Notes: generated by a model from the letters alone, not told the origin. Counted from the stretch's first letter, positions 9,199 through 18,644 are shown. The stretch: DNA of 64,000 nucleotides from Nitrobacteraceae bacterium AZCC 1564 (GCA_036924835.1 JBAGRR010000001.1:4975001-5039000); one strand, 5' to 3'. Made by a program: numbers and translations.

Positions 9199-10134
9199 GA
9201 CGCATCCCTATTAATGCTGAAATTAGTTGTAGTTCGAACGCGGGCCCGACCCCGGTTGCATTTCTTGCGCGGACGACAATCAAAATAAGATAGATTCGCA
9301 GTATCCGTGTCGTCGCGCCGCAGTATGGCCTCGGTGCTTTTCCTAAACCATTGAGACAAGAGCGGCGCTCCCCGGACCGCGAGGTCCAGGACACAGCAAC
9401 TGTCCATTTGCGGTGTCGAGTGCTGGCCGGTTACCTTGAAGGTACCAGTCAGCGAGTTATCTGGGTGTGGTCATGGCGTTACCCCTTCGCTAGAAACGCG
9501 TTTAGGTCCGGGGGATGCATTTATTTTATTTTTGGATCGTTCTACTGAGGACTTCGCGATTGCCCTCCCAGCCCGATCGGAATCTCTGCTTAGCATTCCG
9601 CCAGATCGAAAATTTACATCGGCAATTTACGGCAATTTACGCATCAGCCCATCATCCTGTTTGCGCTTGCGACGACAGCTCCTGCCAGTACAGGATGGAT
9701 CACCAGCCACACAGTGAGTGAAGCAGCAAATTTGCTTTTTTTCAACTTGTCAATCGCCAAAGGCGAAACATCGCGGGCGTAGATATGGTTTCATGAGGGA
9801 ACAGAGCTGCTGATAGAGGCTAACATCGGTCAGGTGATTTCGAGTTCACCGTCGGCCATTGCTCATCCTGGGCTCCATCAATCATTACGCCGACCTCCTT
9901 TCATCTCAGTGCCTCTGAAGAAGCTGCAAGTTTTCACATGCTGATTGTAAACCGCGCCACCTGGATTCAGGACACTAGCAAGTCGATGGTGTCGTTACTC
10001 GACCTGCAGGAGTGTCGCGTATGAGCGGCAGTGAAAAACCGCTTGGCGTCTTTCAGAGCTGACGCCACATTTTCAAAGCTCACGCAATATCCGCCTCCGG
10101 TGCACAGCGGATGTCATCGGTGCAATCAAGAGTT
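9199..10134. other. Long gene-poor intergenic region
   Basis: I see no supportable gene in these 936 bases. They hold the promoter side of the regulator gene, short direct repeats of GGCAATTTAC near 9620-9640, an inverted pair ATCCTGT/ACAGGAT around 9655-9700, a fragment resembling the end of a CTAG-bounded repeat near 9965-9978, and the RTX/peroxidase relic at 9977-10016. Confidence 0.5.
9977..10016 (-). pseudogene. Relic of an RTX/peroxidase C-terminal segment
   Basis: The DNA AGCAAGTCGATGGTGTCGTT and the following bases match 21838-21880, inside the haem peroxidase gene, where the minus strand encodes LHVGNDTIDLLD. Here the frame reads SNDTID after a one-base shift. Together with the relic at 3826 it marks decayed copies of the same gene end. 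Confidence 0.5.
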
Positions 10135-11208
10135 TCAGGAACTGAATCGCGCGCGGTAATCCTGCGGCGTCGCCGCGAGCAGACGCAGGAAGCTGCGTCG
10201 CATCGTTTCCTCGGAGCCGAAGCCGCAGCGCTGCGAAATGCGCTTGATCGGCAACCTGGTCTCAGAAAGCAGTTGGCGCGCCGCCTCGACGCGGAGCTGC
10301 TCGACCGCGCGGGCGGGCGTGATGCCAGTGGCCTCGGCATAGTGACGGCTGAAACTGCGTTCGCTCATGCCGGCGCGTTCGGCCAGCACCGGCAGCGAGA
10401 TGTCGTCAGCGAGGTGCTTGCCGATCCAGTCATGCAGCGCGCCGAATTTGTCGTCCGCGGTCTGCAAGGACAATGCGGCACTGAACTGCGATTGGCCGCC
10501 GGGGCGTTTCAGAAAGACCACGAGATGGCGCGCGACCGCGAGCGCCACCGTTCGGCCGAGATCTTCTTCAACCAGCGCCAATGCGAGATCGATGCCGGCG
10601 GTGACGCCGGCCGAGGTCCAAACCTCACCGTCCTTGACGAAGATCGGATCAGCTTCGACGCGGATGTTCGGAAAGCGGCGCGCCAGTTCGTCGCAATATC
10701 GCCAGTGACTGGTCGCGCGGCGTCCATCGAGCACGCCAGCCGCCGCCAGCAGAAAGGCGCCCGTGCACACCGACGCGGTCCGCCGCGCCCTCGCAGCCCG
10801 CTTGCGCACCCAGTCGGTGATGGTGCGATCGACCGCTGCGGCGCGGACGCCGGGGCCACCTGCGATCAGCAGCGTGTCGAGCGACGTCTGAGTGCGCGAC
10901 AGCGGATGCGTCGCCAATTCCAAACCTGCAGAGGAAATCACGGGCTTGCCGCCGCGCGCCACCACGCGCGGCGCATAAGGCCGCGCTCCGCCCGCGCCGA
11001 CCGCGAGTTCGTTCGCCGTTGCGAACACCTGCAGAGGGCCGGAAACGTCGAGCAGTTGTACCGCTGGAAAGGCCAGCACTTCGACCGCGCGCGTTTGGGC
11101 TGCGCGCAATGGTGCGCCGCGCTTGAGAGGCGAGGGACGGCTTGGCGGAAAACGAGGGCTCTTTGGCATTTCCGCCAGAGCGTGACTCATTAAGCTCGAC
11201 CTGTCCAT
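10135..11208 (-). CDS. GlxA-type AraC family regulator with DJ-1/PfpI domain
   Basis: This 357-residue protein has a DJ-1/PfpI (class I glutamine-amidotransferase-like) domain at about 40-205, with the nucleophile-elbow sequence SVCTGAFLLAAAG. An AraC helix-turn-helix domain spans about 255-350 (LPVLAERAGMSERSFSRHYAEATG, then a second HTH KRISQRCGFGSEETMRRSF). It is divergent from a stand-alone DJ-1/PfpI enzyme, with only 20 bases between starts if the first ATG is used; ATG at 11190 is an alternative. GlxA-type regulators often control neighbouring amide, amino-acid or isonitrile metabolism genes. Confidence 0.9.
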   Translation of the reverse strand: MDRSSLMSHALAEMPKSPRFPPSRPSPLKRGAPLRAAQTRAVEVLAFPAVQLLDVSGPLQVFATANELAVGAGGARPYAPRVVARGGKPVISSAGLELATHPLSRTQTSLDTLLIAGGPGVRAAAVDRTITDWVRKRAARARRTASVCTGAFLLAAAGVLDGRRATSHWRYCDELARRFPNIRVEADPIFVKDGEVWTSAGVTAGIDLALALVEEDLGRTVALAVARHLVVFLKRPGGQSQFSAALSLQTADDKFGALHDWIGKHLADDISLPVLAERAGMSERSFSRHYAEATGITPARAVEQLRVEAARQLLSETRLPIKRISQRCGFGSEETMRRSFLRLLAATPQDYRARFSS

Positions 11209-11228
11209 CGCAAATATAACGAGGCACC

Positions 11229-11957
11229 ATGATTCCCCAAGAGATTCCCCAAGGCCAACATCTGAAGATCGGATCGCTTCTGTTCGAAGGCCTCGACCAA
11301 ATCGATCTCACTGGTCCGTTCGAAGTGCTGTCGCAAATCCCGAACTCGACCTATCGTTTATACGGCGTCACGGAGGCGCCGGTTCGCGATTTCCGCGGTT
11401 TGCAGCTTGCGCCCGATGCGTCCATCGCCGACGCGCCGCAGCTCGACGTGCTTCACGTGCCGGGCGGCCGCGGGCAGGAGGCGTTGATGCAAAACGCCGA
11501 CGTGCTCGGCTGGCTGCGCGATCAGGCGCAGCATGCGCGGATCTTCTCGGTCTGCACCGGCGCACTGCTTATCGGCGCGGCGGGGCTGTTGATGGGCCGG
11601 CGCGCCACGACGCATTGGGCCTCGTTCCACCTGCTGCCATATTTCGGCGCGATCCCGGTCAATGAACGCGTGGTCGTCGATGGCGACTGGCTGTTTGCCG
11701 CGGGCGTCACTGCGGGCATCGACGGTGCGCTGCGTCTCGCCGCCGAATTGCGCGGCGAGGACGTGGCGAAGGAGATCCAGCTCCAGATGGCCTATGCGCC
11801 GGAGCCACCGTTCGACAGCGGCACGCCGGAAGCAGCACCAGCCGCAGTGCTGCAGAAAGCGAAGCAGGGGATGGCTGCGATCATTGCGCGGCGAGAGGCG
11901 ACGGCGCGCCGCTTCGCCGATGCACTCGGCATCAAAGTTTTTAGCGTGACCTCGTAG
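11229..11957 (+). CDS. DJ-1/PfpI family protein, isonitrile hydratase-like
   Basis: This 242-residue stand-alone DJ-1/PfpI protein has the nucleophilic Cys in FSVCTGALLIGAAGLL and a following ATTHW motif. It is similar in length to the Pseudomonas isonitrile hydratase, a named family member that adds water to isonitriles to give N-substituted formamides. GAGG lies 7 bases upstream of ATG. It is divergent from a GlxA-type regulator whose own DJ-1 domain resembles it, which suggests enzyme and sensor domain bind related ligands. The substrate is inference. Confidence 0.85.
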   Translation: MIPQEIPQGQHLKIGSLLFEGLDQIDLTGPFEVLSQIPNSTYRLYGVTEAPVRDFRGLQLAPDASIADAPQLDVLHVPGGRGQEALMQNADVLGWLRDQAQHARIFSVCTGALLIGAAGLLMGRRATTHWASFHLLPYFGAIPVNERVVVDGDWLFAAGVTAGIDGALRLAAELRGEDVAKEIQLQMAYAPEPPFDSGTPEAAPAAVLQKAKQGMAAIIARREATARRFADALGIKVFSVTS

Positions 11958-11972
11958 TCAGAACTCATGCAA

Positions 11973-12000
11973 ATGTCCGCCTCTCACGCGAGGCGGACAT
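11973..12000. terminator. Perfect stem-loop after the DJ-1/PfpI gene
   Basis: A 10-bp perfect stem (ATGTCCGCCT at 11973-11982 with AGGCGGACAT at 11991-12000) and an 8-base loop start 16 bases after the stop codon. No long T-run follows, so it is a likely but imperfect terminator. Confidence 0.6.
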
Positions 12001-12363
12001 GATGTTGTGCGGCAGTTTGTGTGTTTATTGCTCCGGCGAGCGGTGGCCGGGGCGCGTTGCCGCAGACCTGCCAAGGGTGCGGGTACCATCGTAGCATAAA
12101 GCGCCCCGGTAATCCGGTGGGTCCTGTACCCGCGCGCAGAAAGTGATCGGAGGATGCTGGAACGAAAAAGCGCATGACGAATTTGAGAGGCGCTTCCGTC
12201 CGCGTGATGACGCTGCTGGACGTCCCCAAGTGTCCAAACTGAGCGGTTCGCGGCAGTGTCGCGTGGATCAAAAAGCGCTGACGACATCGGACGCTTCAGG
12301 CGGACAACCGCCGTCCAAAATGCTGCGACGGACTAATGGCCCCGGAAAACCAAGGAGGACATC
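12001..12363. other. Gene-free spacer before the RTX gene
   Basis: I see no gene in these 363 bases. They should carry the promoter of the CHRD-RTX gene, whose ribosome site AAGGAGG lies at 12353-12359. Confidence 0.5.
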
Positions 12364-13767
12364 ATGTCCACTGTATTCCGCGTCATCCTCGAAGGCTCCC
12401 AGGAAGTACAGACCCCTCCAGTCAACACAACGGCAAGCGGCGTCGGGACTGTCGTCTTCGACAGCGAGGCGGTAGCCGCGAGCTATTCGTTCGATATCCA
12501 GGGCGTCGATTTCGGCCCGGTCACGGGTGGCCCACCTCAGACGCCGGACGATTCCGGCGACGATGTCACCCGCACGCATTTTCACACTGCGGCTGCGGGC
12601 GTGAACGGACCCATTGTCTTCGGGCAGATCGACACCGTGGATCCGGCTTTTGAGCAAGACAGCGACGACCTTGCGATTGTGCTTAATGCGGACGGCTCCT
12701 GGTCGCAGAGCGGCGTCTGGGAAACAACGGACCCGCCCAGCCCGATGGGCGCCACGATCACCGACTTCGCTGACGATCTCGGTTCGGCCACCGTGGGAAT
12801 GTCCATACCGCTCTACTTCAATGTCCATACGAGTGAGTTTGGCGCGGGAGAAATCCGGGGGCAGCTTGTCGGCATCGCCGATGACATCGACAATATCGTG
12901 ACAGGCACCACAGAGAACGATGTGCTTTCCGGGCTGCGCGGCAATGACGCCATCCAGGGCTTGGCGGGGGACGACATCATCGACGGCGGCAAAGGTAACG
13001 ACGTGCTCGACGGCGGCGGCGGCAATGACACGCTGACGGGCGGCAAAGGCAACGACATACTCGAAGGCAGCAGCGGCAATGATGTTGCCGATGGCGGCAA
13101 AGGCAACGACACCATCAATGGCGGTGCCGGCAATGACGTCCTGTCCGGTGGGCGAGGTGATGACAACATCAACACCGGCCAAGGCGACGATGTGGTGTTC
13201 GGCGGACAAGGCAACGACCAGATCGGCGGGATGGCCGGCAGGGACGTTGTCATGGCCGGTGCCGGCGACGATGTCATCGCATGGAACGATCCAACCGGCG
13301 ATGTTGTGTTCGGTGATGGCGGCAATGACACCATTTTGGGCGGCAACGTGGCGGCTGACGAGATCCATGGTGGCGCCGGAGATGACCTCATCCAGGCGTT
13401 CGCGACGTCCCCTGAAAGCGCCACGGCCAGTGACAGGCTGTTCGGCGACGCGGGCAACGATGAACTGCTCGGCGGGAATGCGGCCGACACCATCGAAGGC
13501 GGACGCGGTGACGACTCAATGACCGGTAACGGTGGCGCCGACGCCTTCATCTTCCGCGACAACAGAACCGGCGACGACATCATCACCGACTTCACTCCAT
13601 CCGAGGACGTTGTTCAACTGGTCGGCTTCGATGCGAGTTTCGACCCATTGGCAGAACTGAGCGCGACTGCGGGTGGCGCTGAGCTGGATCTGGGTCAGGG
13701 CGACAGCGTGCTGTTCGTGGACCGCACGGTAGCTGAGTTCAGCGCGAACGATTTTCAGATCGTCTGA
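12364..13767 (+). CDS. CHRD domain and RTX (haemolysin-type calcium-binding) repeat protein
   Basis: This 467-residue protein has no Sec signal peptide. The N-terminal part (about 4-165) matches a CHRD domain (EGSQEVQTPPVNTTASGVGTV at its start, THFHTAAAGVNGPIV, then NVHTSEFGAGEIRGQL). From about 175 to 415 it carries many GGxGNDxL-type nonapeptides, the calcium-binding RTX roll, then a compact C-terminal domain ending FSANDFQIV. RTX proteins are normally exported by type I secretion using a C-terminal signal; no such transporter is in this window. A likely extracellular or cell-surface protein of unknown role. AAGGAGG precedes the start. Confidence 0.92.
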   Translation: MSTVFRVILEGSQEVQTPPVNTTASGVGTVVFDSEAVAASYSFDIQGVDFGPVTGGPPQTPDDSGDDVTRTHFHTAAAGVNGPIVFGQIDTVDPAFEQDSDDLAIVLNADGSWSQSGVWETTDPPSPMGATITDFADDLGSATVGMSIPLYFNVHTSEFGAGEIRGQLVGIADDIDNIVTGTTENDVLSGLRGNDAIQGLAGDDIIDGGKGNDVLDGGGGNDTLTGGKGNDILEGSSGNDVADGGKGNDTINGGAGNDVLSGGRGDDNINTGQGDDVVFGGQGNDQIGGMAGRDVVMAGAGDDVIAWNDPTGDVVFGDGGNDTILGGNVAADEIHGGAGDDLIQAFATSPESATASDRLFGDAGNDELLGGNAADTIEGGRGDDSMTGNGGADAFIFRDNRTGDDIITDFTPSEDVVQLVGFDASFDPLAELSATAGGAELDLGQGDSVLFVDRTVAEFSANDFQIV

Positions 13768-13894
13768 ACCATCCGCTGCCTTTGTCGCACGGAACGCTGG
13801 AGAGCCTCGGGAGGCCTGACGTGGACTGGCGCGTCCTTGAGCCCGTCCCACGCCGGACAGCAATCCGATCGCGCTTGCGGTTGTTTGCTGTTGG

Positions 13895-14761
13895 CTAAGG
13901 CAGGAGCCGATAACCTTCACCGCACCGTTCGAGGTGCGTGAGCCCCGGCGGTCCGACATGCATACCCATGACAGGAAGTTTTTCCGTGACAGCGATGTCG
14001 AACATGCGCCGCCGCGAGCTGGCTGCCTTTGCGGGATCGATGTCGAAAACGACTCCGGCTTCCGGAAAGGCCGTCTGAACTTCGGGGACATGGACCGTGT
14101 CTCCCCAGATCAACAGGCTGTCTTGACCGGAATGAATCAGACAGGCCGTGTGGCCGGGCGTGTGACCCGGCGCAGGCAATGCCGTCACGCCCGGAAATAG
14201 GCTTTCATCGTTAAAGAGGCGCAAGCGATCGCGATACGGCGCAAGTTGCTGGCGAGGGGCCTCGAAGAAAAGTGCGCGTTGGCTTTCTGGAGCCTGCTGC
14301 ATCGTCGCGTCATCCATCCAGTAAGCGTATTCTGAGGCATGCACAGCCACCTCGGCGTTCGGGAAGCGTGCTTTACCATCGTCAGTTAAGCCGCCAATGT
14401 GATCGGGATGGATGTGTGTCAGAAACACTGTATCGATATCTTTCGCAGCGATGCCCGCTGCGTCGAGACAGGATGCAAGCGTGCCTGCGCGCCGTCCCAT
14501 GTACGGGCCGCTTCCGGTGTCGATCAGCATGGTGCGGCCGGCGTTCTGCACAATGAATGCGTTGACATGAACGACGGGGGGATATCGGTTCGCGGCACGA
14601 AGCACGGCAGCCGCTGCGTCGGAATCAACATTGCGTAGAATGCCGTCGCCGCCTTTGACGTAACCATCGGATAGCGCGATGACCGTCATGTCGCCGATCT
14701 GAATTCGATACGGGGCGGGGACTGACTCGCCGGCTGATACCGGTTCGGCTTTCTCGCTCAT
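13895..14761 (-). CDS. MBL-fold metallo-hydrolase
   Basis: This 288-residue protein has the metallo-beta-lactamase-fold zinc motif HIHPDH, a later ligand His in APGHTPGH and the bridging Asp in LIWGDTVH. Lactonase, quorum-quenching and glyoxalase-like hydrolases share this pattern. The start at 14761 is chosen over an upstream ATG at 14827 because GGAAG lies 6 bases before it. The gene sits just upstream of, and on the same strand as, the CoA-transferase locus, but the spacing of about 130 bases gives no firm operon link. Confidence 0.88.
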   Translation of the reverse strand: MSEKAEPVSAGESVPAPYRIQIGDMTVIALSDGYVKGGDGILRNVDSDAAAAVLRAANRYPPVVHVNAFIVQNAGRTMLIDTGSGPYMGRRAGTLASCLDAAGIAAKDIDTVFLTHIHPDHIGGLTDDGKARFPNAEVAVHASEYAYWMDDATMQQAPESQRALFFEAPRQQLAPYRDRLRLFNDESLFPGVTALPAPGHTPGHTACLIHSGQDSLLIWGDTVHVPEVQTAFPEAGVVFDIDPAKAASSRRRMFDIAVTEKLPVMGMHVGPPGLTHLERCGEGYRLLP

Positions 14762-14897
14762 CAAGCTTCCATCTTTTATTTCGGGAGTGCCGTTGTCCCC
14801 ACAAGCCATACCGGGTGTGGTTGTCATCTGCCCGGCCGCGCGATACGGCGTGCCGGGCAGAGCGTTATTTGCGGCGGCTTATCACTGCGTCGGCTGG

Positions 14898-16094
14898 TCA
14901 CTTGCGGCGATTCATGGCGACCACACCCGTTTCAGTCAGGCGATCAATGGCGCCGGAATCGAAGCCATGCTCGGACAACACCTCCCGTGCGTGCTGAGAG
15001 AACTTCGGCGGCTTCGATTTCAGCCCACCGGGTGTACGTTGCAGCCGAATGGGCGTACCGATGCCGCGATACCAGTCATCCTCGTAGATGATGCCCCGCG
15101 CCTTGGTGTGCTCGCTTTCCGCCGCCTGCTTTGTGTCCAGAACGGGTCCGCAGACGAGCCCGGCGCGAAGCAGATCCAGCGCAAAAGCCTCTCCGTCCAC
15201 GTCGCTGAGCTGTTCAGTGATGATCTCGTTGAGAGCTATGCGGTTGATTTGCCGATCACCATTCGTCGCAAAGCGTGGATCGCGCCCGAGCTCAGGCCGT
15301 CCGATCGCATCGCAAAGCTTTCGGAAGGCTTTGTCGTTGCCGACACCCAGCATCACAGGAACGGTGCGCGTCGGAAACATGCCATAGGGCACGAGGCTGG
15401 CGTGCTGGTTTCCAGTGCGCTTGGTAACCTTGCCCGACATGAAGAAATTCGTGAAATGCGGATGCATCAAGGACATCGCCGCATCGTACAGCGTGATTTC
15501 GAGAAACTGCCCCTGACCCGATCGGACGCGTTCGAGTGCTGCGAGCAGAATGCCGTTGACGCAGTAAAGCCCCGTCGAGATATCGACCACCGGAAGCCCA
15601 AGCCGCATCGGGCCGGGCTCATCCGCACCGTTGACGCTGGCGTGGCCGACCATGCCACCGACAACGCTGTCGTAACCTGGGAAGCCTCCCAAGGGTCCAT
15701 CTGCGCCGAAGCCGGAAACCTTGCAATAGATGAGCCGCGGAAAGCGCTCGCTCAGTTGGGCGTAACCGATGCCCCAGGATTCCATGGAGCCCGGCTTGAA
15801 ATTTTCGATGAGAACGTCGGCGTCACTGAGCAGCGTCAGCAACACCTCGCGCCCCTCGGCTCGCGTCAAATCGAGCCCGATCGAACGCTTGTTGCGGTTG
15901 ATGCCGAGAAAATACGCCGCGTCTTCTTCATGGAATGGAGGCCCCCAATCGCGCACCTCGTCCCCCTGAGGGGGCTCCACTTTGATCACGTCGGCGCCGT
16001 GGTCCGCCAGAAGTTGCGTCGCAAATGGTCCACCGAGCACGCGGCTGAGGTCGATCACCTTGAGCCCATCCAAGGCTCGTCTTGACAGGGTCAT
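14898..16094 (-). CDS. CaiB/BaiF family (class III) CoA-transferase
   Basis: This protein of about 398 residues opens with LSRRALDGLKVIDLSRVLGGPFATQLLADHGADVIKVE, the family's N-terminal signature. It has NRNKRSIGLDL, ENFKPGSMESWGIGY and the catalytic Asp region GGFPGYDSVVGG. Class III enzymes move CoA between organic acids through an aspartyl-CoA intermediate. It is on the same strand as an FAD monooxygenase and a Bug receptor under a divergent LysR gene, so activation of an aromatic or dicarboxylic acid for degradation is likely. ATG at 16094 is used; an upstream ATG at 16127 is possible. Confidence 0.92.
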   Translation of the reverse strand: MTLSRRALDGLKVIDLSRVLGGPFATQLLADHGADVIKVEPPQGDEVRDWGPPFHEEDAAYFLGINRNKRSIGLDLTRAEGREVLLTLLSDADVLIENFKPGSMESWGIGYAQLSERFPRLIYCKVSGFGADGPLGGFPGYDSVVGGMVGHASVNGADEPGPMRLGLPVVDISTGLYCVNGILLAALERVRSGQGQFLEITLYDAAMSLMHPHFTNFFMSGKVTKRTGNQHASLVPYGMFPTRTVPVMLGVGNDKAFRKLCDAIGRPELGRDPRFATNGDRQINRIALNEIITEQLSDVDGEAFALDLLRAGLVCGPVLDTKQAAESEHTKARGIIYEDDWYRGIGTPIRLQRTPGGLKSKPPKFSQHAREVLSEHGFDSGAIDRLTETGVVAMNRRK

Positions 16095-16139
16095 TCTTAT
16101 TTCTCTGTTTTGAATTGCGGAGCTCAAGTCATGAGCTCT

Positions 16140-16207
16140 CGTGTGGTGGTTCAGAAGTTCGCTTCATTTTCTCGGCGCGTCCTTCAAGCGAACTTCTGAA
16201 CCTAAAC
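16140..16207. repeat. Palindromic repeat, arm type GGTTCAGAAGTTCGC
   Basis: The inner arms GGTTCAGAAGTTCGC and GCGAACTTCTGAACC pair perfectly around a loop containing GGCGCGTCCTTC, with a partial outer arm GTGTGGTGG on the left only. It lies between the CoA-transferase and monooxygenase genes and matches the element at 25258. Confidence 0.85.
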
Positions 16208-16224
16208 GCTGCTGCGGTGGCTGC

Positions 16225-17457
16225 TTACCAGGCCGGCAGGCTGCGCCACTCATGGTCCTGCCCGAGGACCGCCTTTTCGGCGTCGTAGCTGTAGAGCCAG
16301 TGCTGTTCGGGCGTGATGCGATCGCCGAAGGTCTCATTCTTCTTGCGAAATCGCTCGTTCCGGCGGGCGACCTTATCGGCGTCTGCCAGATGATACCAAC
16401 CTTCGGCTTCGCGAGAATGTCGCACCATGCGATTGGCACGGTCCAGCCGCAATTCCTCATATCGCTTGAGGGCGCCTTTCGGATCTGCAGCACCGATCTG
16501 CAACGCGCGCGCGAGAACCCACGCGTCCTCGATGCTCTGGCCTGCACCGGAGGCGTGATAGGGAAGCATGGCGTGAGCGGCGTCGCCCATGAGCGCGATG
16601 CGATCATCAACCCAGCTTTCCAAGGGATTGCGGTCATACATCGCTGTCGAGAAGATCTGCTTGGTTTTCTCGATGACACGGGCGGGCCGATCGTACCAAT
16701 CTTTGAACGCGGACAGAATTTCATCCTTCGAAGCGGTCTGCGACCAGGATTCGCGTTTGTTGCCGGTCGTTGGTCCGGTCGCGAGCCAGTTAAACTTGCG
16801 GCCTCCGGAAACGAAATAATAGACGAACGAAAGATTGGGACCCATGTCGATATAAGCCGAGACAGGAATGTTGAGGTCGGCGATATCCTCGGCGTCGACG
16901 ACTCCGCGCCACGACACGAAACCGGACGCGCGTGGTGGATCCGGCTTGAAGATCTGCTCGCGGACGATGGAATGAATACCATCAGCGCCGATGAGAACAT
17001 CCGCTTCGTATTTTTCACCGTTTTCGCAAACGACCCAGACCCCGTTCGGCCCTTGTCCCACGGACGCAACCTTCTGGTTCATTTTGATCCGCTGCGGATC
17101 GAGGCGACGGGAGAGGGCATCGATCAGATCGGGACGATAGGCATGATAATAAGGGCTGCCGTAAATCCGCTCGACCTGCGGTTTAAGCGCCACGCGCAGA
17201 ACTGTCTCGCCCGTGTCCCAGACGGAGTACTTGTGAAAATCCGGTTCGGCACAGATGCCGTGCAAATCGTCGCCGAGGCCGAGCCACTTCAGAATGCGCA
17301 CCGCGTTGGGGCTGAGTTGAATGCCCGCGCCCACTTCGCCGAACGAGGGAGCCTGCTCAAGCAGCAAATAGTCCAGCCCGGCCTTTTGCATGCTCAACGC
17401 GAGCGCAGATCCGCCGATGCCGGCTCCAATGATGATCGTCTTCATGTGTTTTACCAT
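16225..17457 (-). CDS. FAD-dependent monooxygenase, salicylate/3-hydroxybenzoate hydroxylase type
   Basis: This 410-residue flavoprotein has the Rossmann motif GAGIGGSALALSMQKAG at the N-terminus, the second nucleotide motif with DVLIGADGIHSIVR near 160-172, and the third FAD motif ALMGDAAHAMLPYHASGAGQSIEDAW near 300. Class A hydroxylases of this kind use NAD(P)H and oxygen to hydroxylate aromatic acids. Its neighbours (Bug receptor, CoA-transferase, LysR regulator) fit an aromatic-acid uptake and degradation unit. ATG at 17445 is an alternative start. The aromatic substrate cannot be named from sequence. Confidence 0.92.
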   Translation of the reverse strand: MVKHMKTIIIGAGIGGSALALSMQKAGLDYLLLEQAPSFGEVGAGIQLSPNAVRILKWLGLGDDLHGICAEPDFHKYSVWDTGETVLRVALKPQVERIYGSPYYHAYRPDLIDALSRRLDPQRIKMNQKVASVGQGPNGVWVVCENGEKYEADVLIGADGIHSIVREQIFKPDPPRASGFVSWRGVVDAEDIADLNIPVSAYIDMGPNLSFVYYFVSGGRKFNWLATGPTTGNKRESWSQTASKDEILSAFKDWYDRPARVIEKTKQIFSTAMYDRNPLESWVDDRIALMGDAAHAMLPYHASGAGQSIEDAWVLARALQIGAADPKGALKRYEELRLDRANRMVRHSREAEGWYHLADADKVARRNERFRKKNETFGDRITPEQHWLYSYDAEKAVLGQDHEWRSLPAW

Positions 17458-17502
17458 TTCGCTTCGTAGATGTTCGTTCGCGAGCCGAAAGGCTCAAGAT
17501 GA

Positions 17503-18516
17503 TTACTGCGTCTGAATGCCGGATTCCTTGATCATGGCGCCCCACTTCTCGAATTCAGAGCGAAAGAAGGTGTTGAAGTCCTCGGGCGTTCCTCCGGCCA
17601 CTTCGGCGCCCTGCGTCGTCAACGCCGCGCGGAATTCCTCCTTGGCAAAGCTCTTGTCCAAAGCGGATGACAGGCGGTCGATGATCGGTTGCGGCGTGCC
17701 CGCGCGTGCTAACAACCCGAACCATGTGCCGGCTTCAAACTTCGGCAATCCCGCTTCCGCCATCGTCGGCGTGTCAGGCGTCAGGGCCCAGCGCTTGTCC
17801 GACGTGACCGCGAGAGCGCGCAGAGTGCCGGCCTGAACCTGTGGCAGTGCGGTCACGAGAACGTCGAACATCATGTCGACTTCACCGCCAATCAGGCCCG
17901 TAAGAGCCGGCGCGCTTCCTTTAAAAGGAACGTGCAGGATATCGACCTTCTGACGCAGCTTGAACATCTCTCCAGCCAGGTGCGCAGCACTTCCATAGCC
18001 GAATGAGGCGTAGGTCAGTTTGCCGGGTTCCTTGCGGGCAAGTTCGACGAGATCCTGAAGGGTTTTCGCCGGCACCTTTGGGTTGACGACCAGAAGCAGC
18101 GGCGCTTTCGCAATAAGTTTTACCGGCGCGAAATCGTCGATTGGCCGGTAGGGGAGTTTCGGCTGGATATGCGGGGTCACCGTCAGCGGGCCCGCGGAGC
18201 TGAAAAGCAACGTTGATCCGTCAGGCTGTGTCTTGCTCTGAATGTCGTGGGCGAGAATGCCGCCGGCGCCAGGCTTGTTTTCGACATAGAAAGTCTGTCC
18301 AAGCTCGTCCGTCAGTTCCTTGGCGACCAGCCGCGCGATCGCGTCGGTCGATCCACCCGCGGCATAGGGCACAAGGATGCGAATAGGCTGCTTCGGATAA
18401 GCCACCTCGCTCGCGCCGAAAGAGGGAGATATTGCGACTGCGAAAAGCGCGGCCAAGAACCCGGCCAAGAGCCGGGCCACGTGCGCGCATAATCTCGTGT
18501 TTGCTAAGCCAAACAT
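17503..18516 (-). CDS. Tripartite tricarboxylate transporter receptor (Bug family)
   Basis: This 337-residue periplasmic solute-binding protein has a signal peptide (LLAGFLAALFAVAISPSFGAS) and the Bug signature YPKQPIRILVPYAAGGSTDAIARL. Further family motifs are VENKPGAGG, PDGSTLL and YASFGYGSAAHLAGEM. Bug receptors capture carboxylates; many orphan Bugs, like this one, have no adjacent TctA/TctB membrane genes. GGAG precedes ATG. It is the first gene of the leftward unit and is divergent from a LysR gene. It probably binds the aromatic or organic acid handled by the downstream monooxygenase and CoA-transferase. Confidence 0.93.
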   Translation of the reverse strand: MFGLANTRLCAHVARLLAGFLAALFAVAISPSFGASEVAYPKQPIRILVPYAAGGSTDAIARLVAKELTDELGQTFYVENKPGAGGILAHDIQSKTQPDGSTLLFSSAGPLTVTPHIQPKLPYRPIDDFAPVKLIAKAPLLLVVNPKVPAKTLQDLVELARKEPGKLTYASFGYGSAAHLAGEMFKLRQKVDILHVPFKGSAPALTGLIGGEVDMMFDVLVTALPQVQAGTLRALAVTSDKRWALTPDTPTMAEAGLPKFEAGTWFGLLARAGTPQPIIDRLSSALDKSFAKEEFRAALTTQGAEVAGGTPEDFNTFFRSEFEKWGAMIKESGIQTQ

Positions 18517-18573
18517 ACGTTTCTCCGTGTCTTGCCCGATCTTTCATTGACAACGCAGGTGCGATTGCCGGGC

Positions 18574-18592
18574 TGAGTTGCCTCTTATCTCA
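18574..18592. promoter_or_regulatory. Candidate LysR-type binding site
   Basis: TGAG-N11-CTCA (18574-18592) is an inverted repeat of the T-N11-A class bound by LysR-type regulators. It lies in the divergent spacer between the Bug receptor and LysR genes, about 58 bases from the receptor start and 52 from the regulator start. Confidence 0.35.
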
Positions 18593-18644
18593 ATGCTCGC
18601 TATTAAAAAAATTGAATGTTCTCATCCAGCTATGAGGAAATCTT

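Noticed and set aside
10111-11193. Long plus-strand open frame (about 360 codons)
   Set aside because: It lies opposite the GlxA-type regulator gene; it has no ribosome site and an Arg/Ala-rich shadow composition.
12268-13368. Long minus-strand open frame (about 366 codons)
   Set aside because: It is the complement of the RTX repeats; periodic DNA keeps several frames open.
14787-16085. Long plus-strand open frame (about 430 codons)
   Set aside because: It is antisense to the MBL and CoA-transferase genes, which have clear family motifs.
16141-17469. Long plus-strand open frame (about 440 codons)
   Set aside because: It is antisense to the FAD monooxygenase and begins inside a repeat element.
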